The notes: generated by a model not told the origin, from the letters alone. 64,000 nt of DNA from Gemmatimonas sp. (GCF_021298855.1 NZ_JAJTHI010000007.1:1-64000); one strand, 5' to 3'. Shown: positions 18,201-27,054, counted from the stretch's first letter. Program-made: numbers and translations.

Positions 18201-18474
18201 CGGTGTAGCCGGCGAAGTACGTCATGGGGTTCGACGGCAGGCCGGCCACGGCCACCGAGCGCCCACCGCGCCACGGCCCCACGTTGCGCCAGGGCAACGC
18301 CGCGAAGGTTGCCGAGTCGAAGGCGGACGGCCCGCTGCGGACGCTGGCCACCGGGCGTGCCGCGCGCGACTGCGCGGCAAGAGTGACGGGGAGCGCCAAG
18401 GAGAGCGCGAGGGGAAACGTCAGCACCAGCGTGGCGACACCGGGTCGCCGGGCGAGGGGGGAACGACGAGCCAT
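15283..18474 (-). CDS. Large exported BNR/sortilin-type beta-propeller protein
   Basis: Secreted protein of 1063 residues: signal peptide ending near LAAQ, then a long propeller region with many Asp-box motifs (RSTDQGRTW, RSTDGGRTW, KSTDGGDTW, RSDDAGKSW, TTDRGQSW, TRDGGKSW), then a C-terminal region with a carbohydrate- or Ig-like fold (TVRLTVGTTVLSQPLVVKQD) and a helical tail. Such proteins are annotated as glycosyl hydrolases or VPS10/sortilin-domain proteins, but catalytic activity has not been shown for most. The ATG at 18474 is preceded by aggag nine bases upstream, which favours it over an earlier in-frame start. First gene of a two-gene operon with the serine hydrolase. Confidence 0.88.
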   Translation of the reverse strand: MARRSPLARRPGVATLVLTFPLALSLALPVTLAAQSRAARPVASVRSGPSAFDSATFAALPWRNVGPWRGGRSVAVAGLPSNPMTYFAGYTGGGLWRTDDAGTNWRNISDGFFTSSSIGAIAVAPSDENVIYVGTGEHAIRGQSSTYGDGMYRSTDQGRTWSRIGLAASRQISAVRVHPGNPDVVYVAAQGDRWQGSAERGIYRSTDGGRTWTQVLKGTNATSGASDLSMDATNPRILYAAFWDHQRTPWMVRSGGAGSGLWKSTDGGDTWTRLSDGLPKLMGKIGVSVSPANPDRVYAIVEAENGGLYRSDDAGKSWRLVNGDRLIQTRSWYYMHITADPQNADAVWVSNAPLLRSTDGGRTFAVVPATHGDNHGIWVNPRDSRYVINANDGGASISLNGGKSWSTQDNQPTSQFYHVAVDDAFPYKLYGGQQDNTSVIIKSRSDGGAIGIRDWNEGPGCESANMGVSAKNPRYVYGGCYQGLIDEQDAQTGLTRTIMPWPEMNLTEPTDKTRYRFNWTAPIEVSQHDDKVVYHGGNVLFRTTDRGQSWTPISGDLTRNDKSRQGWGGGPITNEGAGGEVYATIVVIEESPHEVGTMYVGTDDGLIQRTRDGGKSWTNITPAAWGDGLVNEIAISPHDAGTLYVSFRKDRLGDPTPHMFVSRDYGATFTRIVNGLRDGEPVRVVREDPVRKGLLYAGTETGVYLSYNAGAQWLPLRSNFPVVPVTDLQVKHGDLIAATEGRAFWILDDLSVIRQHADSLEQAKAHLYAPREAVLFAGGGGFGTPANAGKNPPNGATVYFRLATAPDSATAVSLEFLDAKGAVVRSFATRDSTSRLAVKPGLNTLTWNLRRAMPARIGNVMLFGAPGDGGARVSPGNYTVRLTVGTTVLSQPLVVKQDPRIDAPTAVIAERDSVANLLAMRINEIHESVLRLRDVKTQVQGYVTRARETTAADTIGKAGRALTGKLDKMDPRLTTKAANGQDIINYANGINGQYGFLLGQVEGNTRLTQPVKERLAELEKVWAGIRAEVEAIETVDVPAFNALLKANNVPGVISKAKGKGPIA

Positions 18475-18625
18475 CGGGTCGAGCTCCTGTGGAGGGGGGT
18501 CGGACGATGCCCAAAGATAGCGGGACTTCAAGCCGCCGTTCCGGCCGGCCGATACCCCAGCAGGGCGGAGGGGGACGTCCGGTCCTGCTTGCCGGCATTG
18601 GTCAGTGGCGCTTCATCCAGGGGAC

Positions 18626-19939
18626 ATGCAGGCAGGCAACACGGCGGGAATTGGCTCGAGCGGGGGGATGGCGCGTGACGACATGGCTCCCGTCACCGCA
18701 CCCATCGCGACCCCACCGGCCGCGACGTCACCGACACGTCGGCTGTTCCGCCGCGTCGCCGATCGCACGGCACTACGCCTCGGCCGCGCCGTGCTGGCCT
18801 ACCTGGGGATCATGGTGGGCATCATCACGCTCGCGCCGTTCCGCTTTGCGAGCGCGCCGGTTCACGGCCTGTCGTTCGTGTGGACCTGGTCCGATCTCGT
18901 GCTCAACCTGGTGATGTTCGCGCCCGTGGGCTTCGTGTACCAGCTCACCCGACCGCGCGGCGTCGCTCCCGATCTGGGGCGGGTTTTCCTGCTGGGGCTG
19001 GCCGCGAGCAGCGCCATCGAAGTGGCGCAGCTCTTTTCGCCACTGCGCTATCCGTCGCTCTTCGATCTGGCCACCAACTCCAGTGGGGCCGTGCTGGGCG
19101 CCCTGGCCTACACCCGGCTGTCGCAGCGCGTCCCGGGACACGCGGCCGTGCAGCGGCTGGCGCTCGAACTGCCGCTCATGGGGCTGGTCTATCTGCTCGT
19201 CCCCCTCTGTTGGCTCATCGGTTTCGGGAGCGAAGAGGAAAGTCGCCGGGTGCTGGTGCTTGGTCCGGCGCTCATGGCCGGGGGCATTCTGGGCACGGTG
19301 CACGGCGCGGTGGTGAGTCGCACCGGTCCGGGCTGGTGGCTGGCGGCCACCTCGCTCGGCTGGTCGCTCGTGGCCCTCGTGCCCGGGGGGCGCGGCGATC
19401 TGCCCCTGGTCGCTGCGACCTCGGCACTGGTCGTCGCGGTGGCCGTGTCCTGTCATCTCGCCACGCGGCGCGTGCTCCAGGGGGCGCCCGCCGGCGGCAG
19501 CCGCCGCTTCGAAGTCCCCACCTTGCGGCGCGTCCTGCCCGTGTTCGCCGCCTATCTCACCCTGTCGGCGCTCTGGCCGTTGGGTGATGCGGACGGCCAG
19601 TGGCGGGGCACCCTGGCACTCACCCTCGCCGACGCGACCCTCACGCAAGGCACCGTGTTTCGCGCCCTCGAACAGGTCGCGGCCTTCACCCTGGTGGGGT
19701 ACATGGCCGCCGAATTCCGCGGTCGCGACCGACGCCGGCAAGGTGCGGTGATGCTGCAGGTGGTGGCGTGGTGCGCCGTCGTGTCGGCGCTGCTGCAGGC
19801 GGCACGCGGCTTTCAGCCGGCGACCGGTGCCAGCCTGCTGCTGTTCCTGCTCACCCAGGTGGCGTCCATGACCGGCCACCAGCTGTATGTGCTCCAGCGT
19901 GACCACGTGCGGGCCCTGCTGCAGCGGCAGCGCGCCTAG
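18626..19939 (+). CDS. VanZ-like membrane protein
   Basis: Integral membrane protein of about 437 residues. The N-terminal half matches VanZ: first membrane helix with ITLAPFRF, then WSDLVLNLVMFAPVGFVYQL, SSAIEVAQLFSPLRYPSLFDLATNSSGAVLGAL. The second half adds further hydrophobic helices not part of VanZ proper, ending in a Gln/Arg-rich cytoplasmic tail. VanZ domains are linked to envelope and teicoplanin phenotypes but their biochemical role is unclear. The start is uncertain: ATG at 18626 or 18668 are both possible. Divergent from the propeller gene, convergent with the AKR-RidA gene four bases after its stop. Confidence 0.82.
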   Translation: MQAGNTAGIGSSGGMARDDMAPVTAPIATPPAATSPTRRLFRRVADRTALRLGRAVLAYLGIMVGIITLAPFRFASAPVHGLSFVWTWSDLVLNLVMFAPVGFVYQLTRPRGVAPDLGRVFLLGLAASSAIEVAQLFSPLRYPSLFDLATNSSGAVLGALAYTRLSQRVPGHAAVQRLALELPLMGLVYLLVPLCWLIGFGSEEESRRVLVLGPALMAGGILGTVHGAVVSRTGPGWWLAATSLGWSLVALVPGGRGDLPLVAATSALVVAVAVSCHLATRRVLQGAPAGGSRRFEVPTLRRVLPVFAAYLTLSALWPLGDADGQWRGTLALTLADATLTQGTVFRALEQVAAFTLVGYMAAEFRGRDRRRQGAVMLQVVAWCAVVSALLQAARGFQPATGASLLLFLLTQVASMTGHQLYVLQRDHVRALLQRQRA

Positions 19940-19943
19940 GGCG

Positions 19944-21404
19944 CTACGCGGCCCCCAGGTCGGCCTCGGCCTCGATTTCCACGAGGTACTCGTCGCCGAT
20001 GAGCGGCGCCTGCACCATGGTGTTGGCCGGCAGGATGTGACCGAAGCGTTCGCCGTGGGCGCGCGCCACGGCTTCCCAGTCGCGCTCCACGTTGGCCACG
20101 AACACGCGGGTGCGGACCACGTCCTCGAGCGTCCCGCCCAGCGACTGCAGCGCCCCGGCGATCTTGTCGATGCAGAAGTGCGTCTGCGCCGCCGCATCGT
20201 TGCCGCCAATGGCGCGGCTGCCGTGCGTCGCGGTTGTGCCCGAGACATGAATGCGCTGACCCTTGCGCACCGCGCGGCTGTAGCCGGCCAAGGGTTCCCA
20301 CACCGTGCCACTCAGGGCCAGCGTGCTGCCATTGCGTCCCGGTTGCGTGGTAAAGGGCGCCGGGAAACTCGCGAGATGATGTGACAGGTCACCGCTGGCG
20401 GTGAGGTACGGCGGCGTGCGGTACTCGTCACCACAGTCGCCCGGGATGGGAGACAGCGCTGCCTGTGCCGCCGCCAACGTGGCCCGGTCGGTGTCGTCGA
20501 GCGCAAAGGCGAACAGTCGCGCCGTGTCGGCGACGTGCTGCGAATGGCTCAAGCGTGCGCCCACGATCACCCCGGCCACCCCCGGCTGCTCGAGTACCCA
20601 GCGACTGGCGACCGTGGCAATGGACACGCCGTGCCTGGTGGCCACCTGCTGGGCAGCACGCAGTACCTGCTGGAACGGCGCCCAGCCTCCTGCGGCACGA
20701 ATGAACCGTCCGTACTTCATTTGCGACCACGTCTCGAGGTTGGCCCAGTCCGGCTCCGGCGCATCCAGCCAGCGTTCACTCAGGAACCCGCCCAGCACCG
20801 TCCCGTAGCACAGCAGCCCCACGCCGTGCTGCTGCGCGAACGCCGACAGCGTGCCGGTGAACCGCGTGTCAATGAGACTGCCGCTCACCTGGTTGCTCAC
20901 CAGGCGAATGCCCGAGGCGATGGCCACGCGCAGGTGAGCCGTGTCGAAGTTGGTCACTCCCACGGCTCGCAGCCGGCCCGCATCGCGCGCGTCCTCCAGC
21001 AGCCACAGCGCATCCAGCCACCGCGGATCGGCGAAGGTCCACGCGTGAAACTGCAGCAGGTCCAGGCACTCGGTTTGCAGCCGCTGACAGGCGCGGTCGA
21101 TGGCCGCACGCACGTCGGCCGCCGTGACGGGGCCGGGTTCGGGCACCCACTTGGTGAGGCATTGCACCGTCGTGGCATCACCCACCACATCCCGTCGGAA
21201 CCGCCCCGCCACGATCTCCGCCGATCCGTAGTGATCGGCCATATCGAACGTGGTGAGCCCCGCCTCGTGATAGGGCGCCATGGCCCGCGCCGCCGCATCC
21301 AGATCGAGCGTGCGACCATCACGTTCCATGTCGGCGATCTGCCACAGACCGGTGAGCGCACGGGAGATGGTGAGGCCGGGGGCCAGGGTGAAGCGATCGA
21401 TCAT
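19944..21404 (-). CDS. Aldo/keto reductase fused to a RidA-like domain
   Basis: Two-domain protein of 486 residues. Residues 1-330 are an aldo/keto reductase TIM barrel with the expected tetrad: Asp54 and Tyr59 (FDMADHYGS), Lys85 (CLTKW), His120 (FHAW), then VGVTNFD and the NAD(P)-binding end (GVIVGARLSHSQHV). Residues 355-486 form a RidA/YjgF domain (IHVSGTTATHG, VVRTRVFVANVERDW, EYLVEIEAEAD). The arginine of the active-site phrase P-A-R of true enamine deaminases is Asn here (PANTMVQ), so deaminase activity is doubtful. The permease gene lies upstream on the same strand, 40 bases away, and may share its transcript. The start at 21404 follows from the AKR alignment. Confidence 0.88.
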   Translation of the reverse strand: MIDRFTLAPGLTISRALTGLWQIADMERDGRTLDLDAAARAMAPYHEAGLTTFDMADHYGSAEIVAGRFRRDVVGDATTVQCLTKWVPEPGPVTAADVRAAIDRACQRLQTECLDLLQFHAWTFADPRWLDALWLLEDARDAGRLRAVGVTNFDTAHLRVAIASGIRLVSNQVSGSLIDTRFTGTLSAFAQQHGVGLLCYGTVLGGFLSERWLDAPEPDWANLETWSQMKYGRFIRAAGGWAPFQQVLRAAQQVATRHGVSIATVASRWVLEQPGVAGVIVGARLSHSQHVADTARLFAFALDDTDRATLAAAQAALSPIPGDCGDEYRTPPYLTASGDLSHHLASFPAPFTTQPGRNGSTLALSGTVWEPLAGYSRAVRKGQRIHVSGTTATHGSRAIGGNDAAAQTHFCIDKIAGALQSLGGTLEDVVRTRVFVANVERDWEAVARAHGERFGHILPANTMVQAPLIGDEYLVEIEAEADLGAA

Positions 21405-21444
21405 GAGCGGGGGGATGTGGGAGACGAAGGACGGAGCACGGCGT

Positions 21445-22941
21445 TCATTCCGCCGGGAGCACGTACGTGATGGCACGGAGATCCCCACCACGCGCCGCCA
21501 GGGCGCGGGTTTCGCGCCAGTAGACCAGCGTACCGATCGCCATGACCGCCAGCCAGACGAGTGTGCTGCGCGCGTACCACCCCGGCACATCGGCCGTGAG
21601 ATCGCGGTAGCTGTGCACCCACAGGAGGGCGCTCAACGTGACCAGCGCCACGATGGCAACCAGTACCTGCGCCCAGCGCGCCCGCAACACGCGCACCTCG
21701 CGCGCCAGCGCCGGATTGTGCCCCGGCAGGCGCAGCACCGAGCAGGCCATGATGATGAAATTCACCAGCATCGCCGTCACCAGAATGTCGACACCCAGAA
21801 AGAAATCGCCGGCAAAGTGCCCGCCCAGGATCCCCAGGGTGGACAGGATCGCCGAGACGAAGAGGGCGGTGCGAGGTGTACCGTTGGCGGCGTCGACCGA
21901 GGCCATCGCGCGCGGAAACACGCCATCTTCGGCCCAGGCGAAACAGAGCCGTGACACCCCGAGCAGCATGCCCGGGAGATCCTTGATGAGCGCCAGCGCG
22001 GCTCCGGACATCATGAGCACGCCAACGGCCGGAGACACGAGCGGTGTGAGGAGCCCGGGGGCGGTGACGTCCCCCGTGGCACTCGCCGCCGCCACGTACT
22101 GCCAGGGCACGGCGCGGTAGACGGCCCCGGTGAAGGCGAAGTAGAAGATGCCCACGGTGCCGATGGCGAGGCCGATGGCCAACGGCAGCGTACGCGAGGG
22201 ATTGCGGGCTTCGCCGCCGGCCTGCGCGATGACGTCGAAACCAATGAAGCTGGAAAAGAGCACGGCGGCGGCGGGCGGCACCACGGTCCAGAAGTCACCC
22301 GACTGACCAGCCAACATGGCCCCCTCGCCGCGTGCCGCGACCAGTGCCCGGTACTCGTCGGGGCCGTGGCTGAACCCCGTGACGATGACCAGGCCACTGC
22401 ACACGAACACCAATCCCACCAGCGGGACGAGGGTGCGGGTCACCGCCCGCACGCCACGCAGGTTGACCAGGACGAACAGCCAGAGAAAGCCCAGCGCCAG
22501 GGCGAGGCGTACGCCCCGCTGATCGAGCGCGGCCGCCAGGTCCGTCCATTGGGCCGCGCGCGCCGTATCCCGGAGAAAGGGCGGAATGACATACGACACC
22601 ACACCAATGGCGATGCACAGCCCGAACCACTGCGAAAACGACGCCAGAAAGCCCGTGTACGGCCCGATCGCGCGGCTCGCATACACGTACGACCCACCGG
22701 CGCGCGGCATCGCGCTGCCCAGCATCGCGTAGCAGAGGGCGGCCAGAACGGCCGGGACGGCCGCGATGAAGTACGCCGGCAGCACATACTCGCCGATCCC
22801 CGGGACCGAGCGCTGGAGCGCGAAGGGCACGATGTTGATGCCGGCGCCGACCATGGACCCGATGCCGGCAGCCGCGAGCCCCACCAGCCCCAGATCACGT
22901 CGCAGCCGGCCGCCGGATGGTCCGTCGTGCAGGTCACTCAC
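21445..22941 (-). CDS. APC family amino acid permease
   Basis: Inner-membrane transporter of about 498 residues with 12 or more predicted helices. The first helix has the APC signature GLAAAGIGSMVGAGINIVP; later phrases GSYVYASRAIG, FIGFDVIAQAGGEARNPSR and GVSRLCFAWAEDGVFP are typical of cationic or general amino acid permeases with extra C-terminal helices. It likely imports amino acids or polyamines by cation symport. Start taken at GTG 22941, preceded by ggcggga; an in-frame start further upstream would add a proline/arginine-rich stretch. Upstream of the AKR-RidA gene. Confidence 0.88.
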   Translation of the reverse strand: MSDLHDGPSGGRLRRDLGLVGLAAAGIGSMVGAGINIVPFALQRSVPGIGEYVLPAYFIAAVPAVLAALCYAMLGSAMPRAGGSYVYASRAIGPYTGFLASFSQWFGLCIAIGVVSYVIPPFLRDTARAAQWTDLAAALDQRGVRLALALGFLWLFVLVNLRGVRAVTRTLVPLVGLVFVCSGLVIVTGFSHGPDEYRALVAARGEGAMLAGQSGDFWTVVPPAAAVLFSSFIGFDVIAQAGGEARNPSRTLPLAIGLAIGTVGIFYFAFTGAVYRAVPWQYVAAASATGDVTAPGLLTPLVSPAVGVLMMSGAALALIKDLPGMLLGVSRLCFAWAEDGVFPRAMASVDAANGTPRTALFVSAILSTLGILGGHFAGDFFLGVDILVTAMLVNFIIMACSVLRLPGHNPALAREVRVLRARWAQVLVAIVALVTLSALLWVHSYRDLTADVPGWYARSTLVWLAVMAIGTLVYWRETRALAARGGDLRAITYVLPAE

Positions 22942-23190
22942 GATCCCGCCGTGGTGACGAACGGGGGCACGGGCACGGGGGCGTCTCGTCACTCATCGTT
23001 TCCAAACTCCGGATAAGCGGGGGCGGTCAGCGCGGTGATGACCACCGGGGCGCGAGGTCGGAAAGCTGCAGTGCGGCACACGCCAGCGAAACACCCTGGC
23101 CCGGAGATCCGCCGCCCGTGACGGCTGGGCCGGCGCCCCGGTGCCGGGAGGCAACTGGCGCCGCGGCGCATTGCTCCGCAGCTTCGTCAC

Positions 23191-24867
23191 ATGCCTCTCC
23201 TTCGACCCCTGCTCATCGCGGCCATGCCGCTCCTGGTCGCGCAGCCACCTGCCGATCGCTATGCCGAACTGCAGCAGCTCTTCCAGCGGTGGCGAACCTT
23301 CGAGGAAGCGCCACAGGTGAACGGCGCCCCTGATTACACACCGGCGACGAACGCCAGGCGCCTGGGCGAGCTCCGCGCCATGCAGCAGCAGTTGACGGCG
23401 ATCGACACCACCGGCTGGAGCGTGCCGCAACAGGTCGACTGGCATCTGGTCCGCGCGGAGATGAACGGCATGCTGTATCACCTCACGGTGCTGCAGCCGT
23501 TCGCGCGCGACCCGGCCTACTACGCCTCCGTGCGTACCGACGAAAGCGATACCCCTGCCGAGGAAGGGCCCACGATCCACGGCGCGATTCGTCTGTGGCA
23601 GTATGGCATCTGGCCGCGTACGGTCCTCGATACGGTGCGTGCACTCACCCCCGACGAACGCGCGCGCCTCACGGCCGCCCTGCGTGGCGTACCGCCACTG
23701 CTCGAGCAGGCCCGCAACAATCTCGCCGATGCCACTGCCAAGGATATCTGGGTGGGCGGCGTGCGCGCGTTCGAGGAGCAGCATGAGGCCCTCGGGCTGC
23801 TCGCCATGCGTGCCCGTGAGCGTCATCCGCAGGATGGGGCGCTGGCCAAGGCCATTGCGGACGCCCGTACGGCCACCGACCGCTTTGCAACGTGGCTGCG
23901 CGCCGAAGCCCCCAAGCGCACCGGGCCGTCGGGGATCGGCAAGGCGCAGTACACGTGGTATCTGCGCAACGTGCTGCTGATGCCCCTCACCTGGGAGGAG
24001 GAGGTCACGATTACCCGGCGGGAACTCGCCCGTGCCCACGCCTCGCTGCGCCTCGAGGAAGCGCGCAACGCGGCGCTCCCCCCCATGCCGGTGGCGGCGA
24101 ACCCGGCGGAGTTCGCGGCGCTGCAGGACACCATGCTGCCGCGCTACCTCGGATTCTGGCGCGACAAGCAGCTCATCACCATGGAGCCGTGGATGGAGCG
24201 GGCGCTGCGCGAGCGCTTCATGGGCTTCTCCCCCGAGCCCACGCGCAACTTCTTCGCGCAGGCCACGCATCGCGATCCGCGCACGCTCTGGACGCATCTG
24301 TGGCACTGGTGGGACAACATGCGCATCCGCGTGGCGCCCCACGCCAACCCCATTCGCCGTGAGCCGCTCCGCTACAACGTGTGGATGAGCCGCGCCGAGG
24401 GGATGGCCACGGTCATGGAAGAGTGGGCCATGCACGCCGGTCTCTACGACGACAGCCCGCGCTCGCGGGAGATCGTGTGGACGATGCTGGCCGCCCGCGC
24501 CGCCCGTGGCTTGGGCAATCTGTACGCCCACGCCAACGATCTCGACATGGCGGGCGCCGGGGACCTGCACGTGTCGTGGACACCGCGGGGGTGGATGCGG
24601 CGCGATCCGCTCCTTGGCTTCGAACAGCACCTGTACCTGCGCCAGCCGGGCTACGGTGCGTCGTACGTCACGGGAGGGCGCCTGATGGAAGAAACCATTG
24701 CCGAACGCGCCCGGCAGCTCGGTCCCGCCTTCACCATGAAGCGGTTGTTCGACGAAGTGAACGCGGCCGGCATGATTCCCGTCTCGCTGATCTACTGGGA
24801 GCTCACGGGAGACGACCGCATGATCCGCGAACTCAAGGACGGACAGGGACCGCTGCCGTTCCGCTGA
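23191..24867 (+). CDS. DUF885 family exported protein
   Basis: Protein of 558 residues with a hydrophobic N-terminus (LLRPLLIAAMPLLVAQ) and then an alpha-helical fold. DUF885-like features are the paired phrases RAEGMATVMEEWAMHAGLYDD and LRQPGYGASYVTGGRLMEE near the C-terminus, and DWHLVRAEMNGMLYHL in the N-terminal part. Members are distantly related to metallopeptidases, but the HExxH zinc motif is not seen here, so a peptidase activity is not supported. Its divergent partner is the amino acid permease; the 249-base spacer between them shows only G+C-rich sequence with short palindromes. Confidence 0.75.
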   Translation: MPLLRPLLIAAMPLLVAQPPADRYAELQQLFQRWRTFEEAPQVNGAPDYTPATNARRLGELRAMQQQLTAIDTTGWSVPQQVDWHLVRAEMNGMLYHLTVLQPFARDPAYYASVRTDESDTPAEEGPTIHGAIRLWQYGIWPRTVLDTVRALTPDERARLTAALRGVPPLLEQARNNLADATAKDIWVGGVRAFEEQHEALGLLAMRARERHPQDGALAKAIADARTATDRFATWLRAEAPKRTGPSGIGKAQYTWYLRNVLLMPLTWEEEVTITRRELARAHASLRLEEARNAALPPMPVAANPAEFAALQDTMLPRYLGFWRDKQLITMEPWMERALRERFMGFSPEPTRNFFAQATHRDPRTLWTHLWHWWDNMRIRVAPHANPIRREPLRYNVWMSRAEGMATVMEEWAMHAGLYDDSPRSREIVWTMLAARAARGLGNLYAHANDLDMAGAGDLHVSWTPRGWMRRDPLLGFEQHLYLRQPGYGASYVTGGRLMEETIAERARQLGPAFTMKRLFDEVNAAGMIPVSLIYWELTGDDRMIRELKDGQGPLPFR

Positions 24868-25024
24868 CCCGGTACCGGGGTCGGCGGCGTGGCGTTCCCA
24901 ATCGGTTCAAGCGCACCAGCGGCATGAACACCCGCGTCAGCTGGGGACGGAACGCACAGCGCGGGGACGAGCATGCGGCGCAGGAACGCCTGCGCCGCAC
25001 GGGGAGCGGCGGCTCGACGGTGGG

Positions 25025-25090
25025 GAATGACGAACAGGACTGCATCTCCGCAGTGCACCAGCCGATATTTGCGTGTACCGCTCGTCATTC
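25025..25090. repeat. Nested inverted repeats upstream of the small membrane peptide
   Basis: Perfect outer arms gaatgacga (25025-25033) and tcgtcattc (25082-25090) enclose a smaller hairpin actgc/gcagt (25039-25043 and 25050-25054). The whole ends 29 bases before the ATG of the 66-residue peptide, so it could be a folded 5' leader or a binding site. The rest of the 252-base spacer since the DUF885 gene holds no convincing gene. Confidence 0.45.
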
Positions 25091-25119
25091 ACCGACCTTC
25101 TCGTTCGGGTACCGCTGAC

Positions 25120-25320
25120 ATGTTCAACGATCTCTGCGACGATGCGCACGAAGCGCATTCGCTGAAGCTTATCAATCGTGCCGTGATGGTGATCGCCGTG
25201 GTGTTCGTCGCCTTTGGCGGTGTGGCCATCAGCACGCGTCTTGGGGCCACCGAGCCGCCGGCCTCTGCTGCCTATGGCACGAAGGACGCCACCCCAGACG
25301 CTGCCGTGTTCGGCGACTGA
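25120..25320 (+). CDS. Small single-pass membrane protein, unknown
   Basis: Peptide of 66 residues: a charged N-terminus with several Asp and His (MFNDLCDDAHEAHSLKL), one clear transmembrane helix (AVMVIAVVFVAFGGVAIST), then a polar tail. The sequence is unlike any family I recognise. It is supported as a gene by a strong hairpin terminator 15 bases after its stop, by codons typical of the region, and by a structured leader before it. It is monocistronic. Confidence 0.6.
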   Translation: MFNDLCDDAHEAHSLKLINRAVMVIAVVFVAFGGVAISTRLGATEPPASAAYGTKDATPDAAVFGD

Positions 25321-25335
25321 GCCAACGCCACGACG

Positions 25336-25373
25336 CACGAGGGCGCGATACCAACGGGTATCGCGCCCTCGTG
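25336..25373 (+). terminator. Intrinsic terminator of the small peptide gene
   Basis: Perfect 16-base arms (25336-25351 and 25358-25373, cacgagggcgcgatac and its complement) around the loop caacgg, followed by tcgttt. The downstream phosphatase gene starts 70 bases later. Confidence 0.8.
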
Positions 25374-25443
25374 TCGTTTGCTCCCACGACGTCGCGGCGA
25401 CGTGCAGATTTGGGGGATTCCCCACAGCCCTGGAGCACGGCGC

Positions 25444-27054
25444 ATGTCCGACTGTTCGCTGCCCCGTCGCGCGTTTCTCGCCCGTGCCATCGTGGCCGGC
25501 ACGACCGCGGCGCTCGCTCCCCGTGACCTCTGGGCCGCCGTCGGCAGCCGGTTGCCGGCAGCCCCCGCCATCATCACCAGCGAACGGCTTCGGCCCCAGT
25601 GGCCCAGCGGGGTGCAGACGGGTGATCCGTGGCCCACACGGGCCATCCTCTGGGGCCGTACCGATCGCGCGGCGCAGCTGCAGGTGGAGTGGTCCACCAC
25701 CGAGGGGTTTCGCGACGTGCGCCGGGTGCGTGGTCCCGTGGCGCGGGCGGCCCATGCCTTCACCACCCACCTCGACCTGCACGACCTCCCCCCGGGGCAG
25801 ACCATTTTCTACCGCGCGCGCTACGAAAGCCTCGCGTCACCGGGCGCGTTCAGCGAACCGGTCGTTGGACAGCTGCGGACACCGATCCGCGCGACCGCGC
25901 GCGCCACACGCCCGGTGCGCATCGCCTGGTCGGGCGACATGGTCGGCCAGGGATGGGGCATCGATGAGGCACGCGGCGGCATCCGCATGTACGACGCCCT
26001 GCGGCGTGCCGAGCCGGACGTCTTCGTGCATTCGGGTGACAACATCTACGCCGACGGGCCATTGCAGGCCGAAGTTCCGCTCGACGACGGCACCGTGTGG
26101 CGCAACCTCGTCACGGAGGCCAAGAGCAGAGTCTGCGAAGCGCTCGACGACTTCCGCGGCGCGTTTGCCTACAATCTCCTCGATGCCAACGCGCAGCGGT
26201 TCGGTGCCAGTGTCCCCGTCATCGCCCAGTGGGACGATCACGAAGTGGTCAACAACTGGTTTCCTGATCTCATGCTGACCGACGACGTGCGCTACACGGA
26301 GAAGCGCGTGCGGGTGCTGGCCACCCGTGCTCGGCAGGCGCTGTTCGAGTTTCTCCCCATCCGGCGGCACGCCGTCGATCGCGAGCGGGTCTATCGGGCG
26401 TTCAGTCTGGGCCCCCTGGCCGACCTCTTCGTGGTCGACCTGCGCAGCTATCGCGGCGCCAACTCCCCGAACCTGCAGGCGGAGCCGTCTCCGGCCACGG
26501 CCATCCTGGGCGAGTCGCAGCTCGCGTGGCTGGAGCGTTCGCTCACGGTCAGTCGCGCCACGTGGAAAGTGGTGGCCTGTGACATGCCCATTGGCCTCGT
26601 GGTGAACGATCCCGTGCGCGACGGCGTACGGAACTACGAGGCCATTGCCAACGCCAACGACGGCGCGCCGCGTGGGCGAGAGCACGAGATCGCCCGCCTG
26701 CTGCAGCGATTGCAGCAAGCAGGGGTGCGCAACGTGGTCTGGGTCACGGCCGACGTCCACTACTGCGCGGCCCATCACTATGCCCCCGAGCGGGCCGCGT
26801 TCACCCGCTTCGATCCCTTCTGGGAGTTCGTGGCGGGGCCCATGCACGCCGGCACCTTCGGCCCCAACGCGCTCGACGGCACCTTCGGTCCGGCAGTGCG
26901 CTTCTCCAGTGCGGCGCCGTCGCCCAACCGGCCGCCCAGCGACAACCTGCAGTTCTATGGCACCTTGGATATCGACCCCGGAACGCGGGCGCTCACGGCC
27001 GCACTGTGGGATGTGACGGGCAGGAAGCTGTGGTCGACGGAGCTCGCGCCGTAG
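25444..27054 (+). CDS. phoD: PhoD-like alkaline phosphatase/phosphodiesterase, Tat-exported
   Basis: Protein of 536 residues with a twin-arginine-like signal (PRRAFLARAIVAG). A Fn3-like N-terminal domain (VQTGDPWPTRAILWGRT) is followed by the PhoD metallophosphatase fold: HSGDNIYADGP, AQWDDHEVVNNW, VVDLRSYRG, WVTADVHYCAAHHY and FWEFVAGPMHAGTFGP. The family uses calcium and iron to release phosphate from esters outside the cell. The ATG at 25444 is chosen because the signal peptide begins there. Not visibly part of a phosphate regulon cluster. Confidence 0.9.
   Translation: MSDCSLPRRAFLARAIVAGTTAALAPRDLWAAVGSRLPAAPAIITSERLRPQWPSGVQTGDPWPTRAILWGRTDRAAQLQVEWSTTEGFRDVRRVRGPVARAAHAFTTHLDLHDLPPGQTIFYRARYESLASPGAFSEPVVGQLRTPIRATARATRPVRIAWSGDMVGQGWGIDEARGGIRMYDALRRAEPDVFVHSGDNIYADGPLQAEVPLDDGTVWRNLVTEAKSRVCEALDDFRGAFAYNLLDANAQRFGASVPVIAQWDDHEVVNNWFPDLMLTDDVRYTEKRVRVLATRARQALFEFLPIRRHAVDRERVYRAFSLGPLADLFVVDLRSYRGANSPNLQAEPSPATAILGESQLAWLERSLTVSRATWKVVACDMPIGLVVNDPVRDGVRNYEAIANANDGAPRGREHEIARLLQRLQQAGVRNVVWVTADVHYCAAHHYAPERAAFTRFDPFWEFVAGPMHAGTFGPNALDGTFGPAVRFSSAAPSPNRPPSDNLQFYGTLDIDPGTRALTAALWDVTGRKLWSTELAP

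Noticed and set aside
22989-23171. 60-codon minus-strand frame upstream of the permease
   Set aside because: Arg/Gly/Pro-rich with no domain or Shine-Dalgarno signal; it lies in the divergent spacer and could not be supported.
22942-23190. Possible riboswitch in the permease/DUF885 spacer
   Set aside because: The region has short G+C palindromes, but I could not match the conserved cores of cobalamin, SAM, TPP, glycine or lysine riboswitches.
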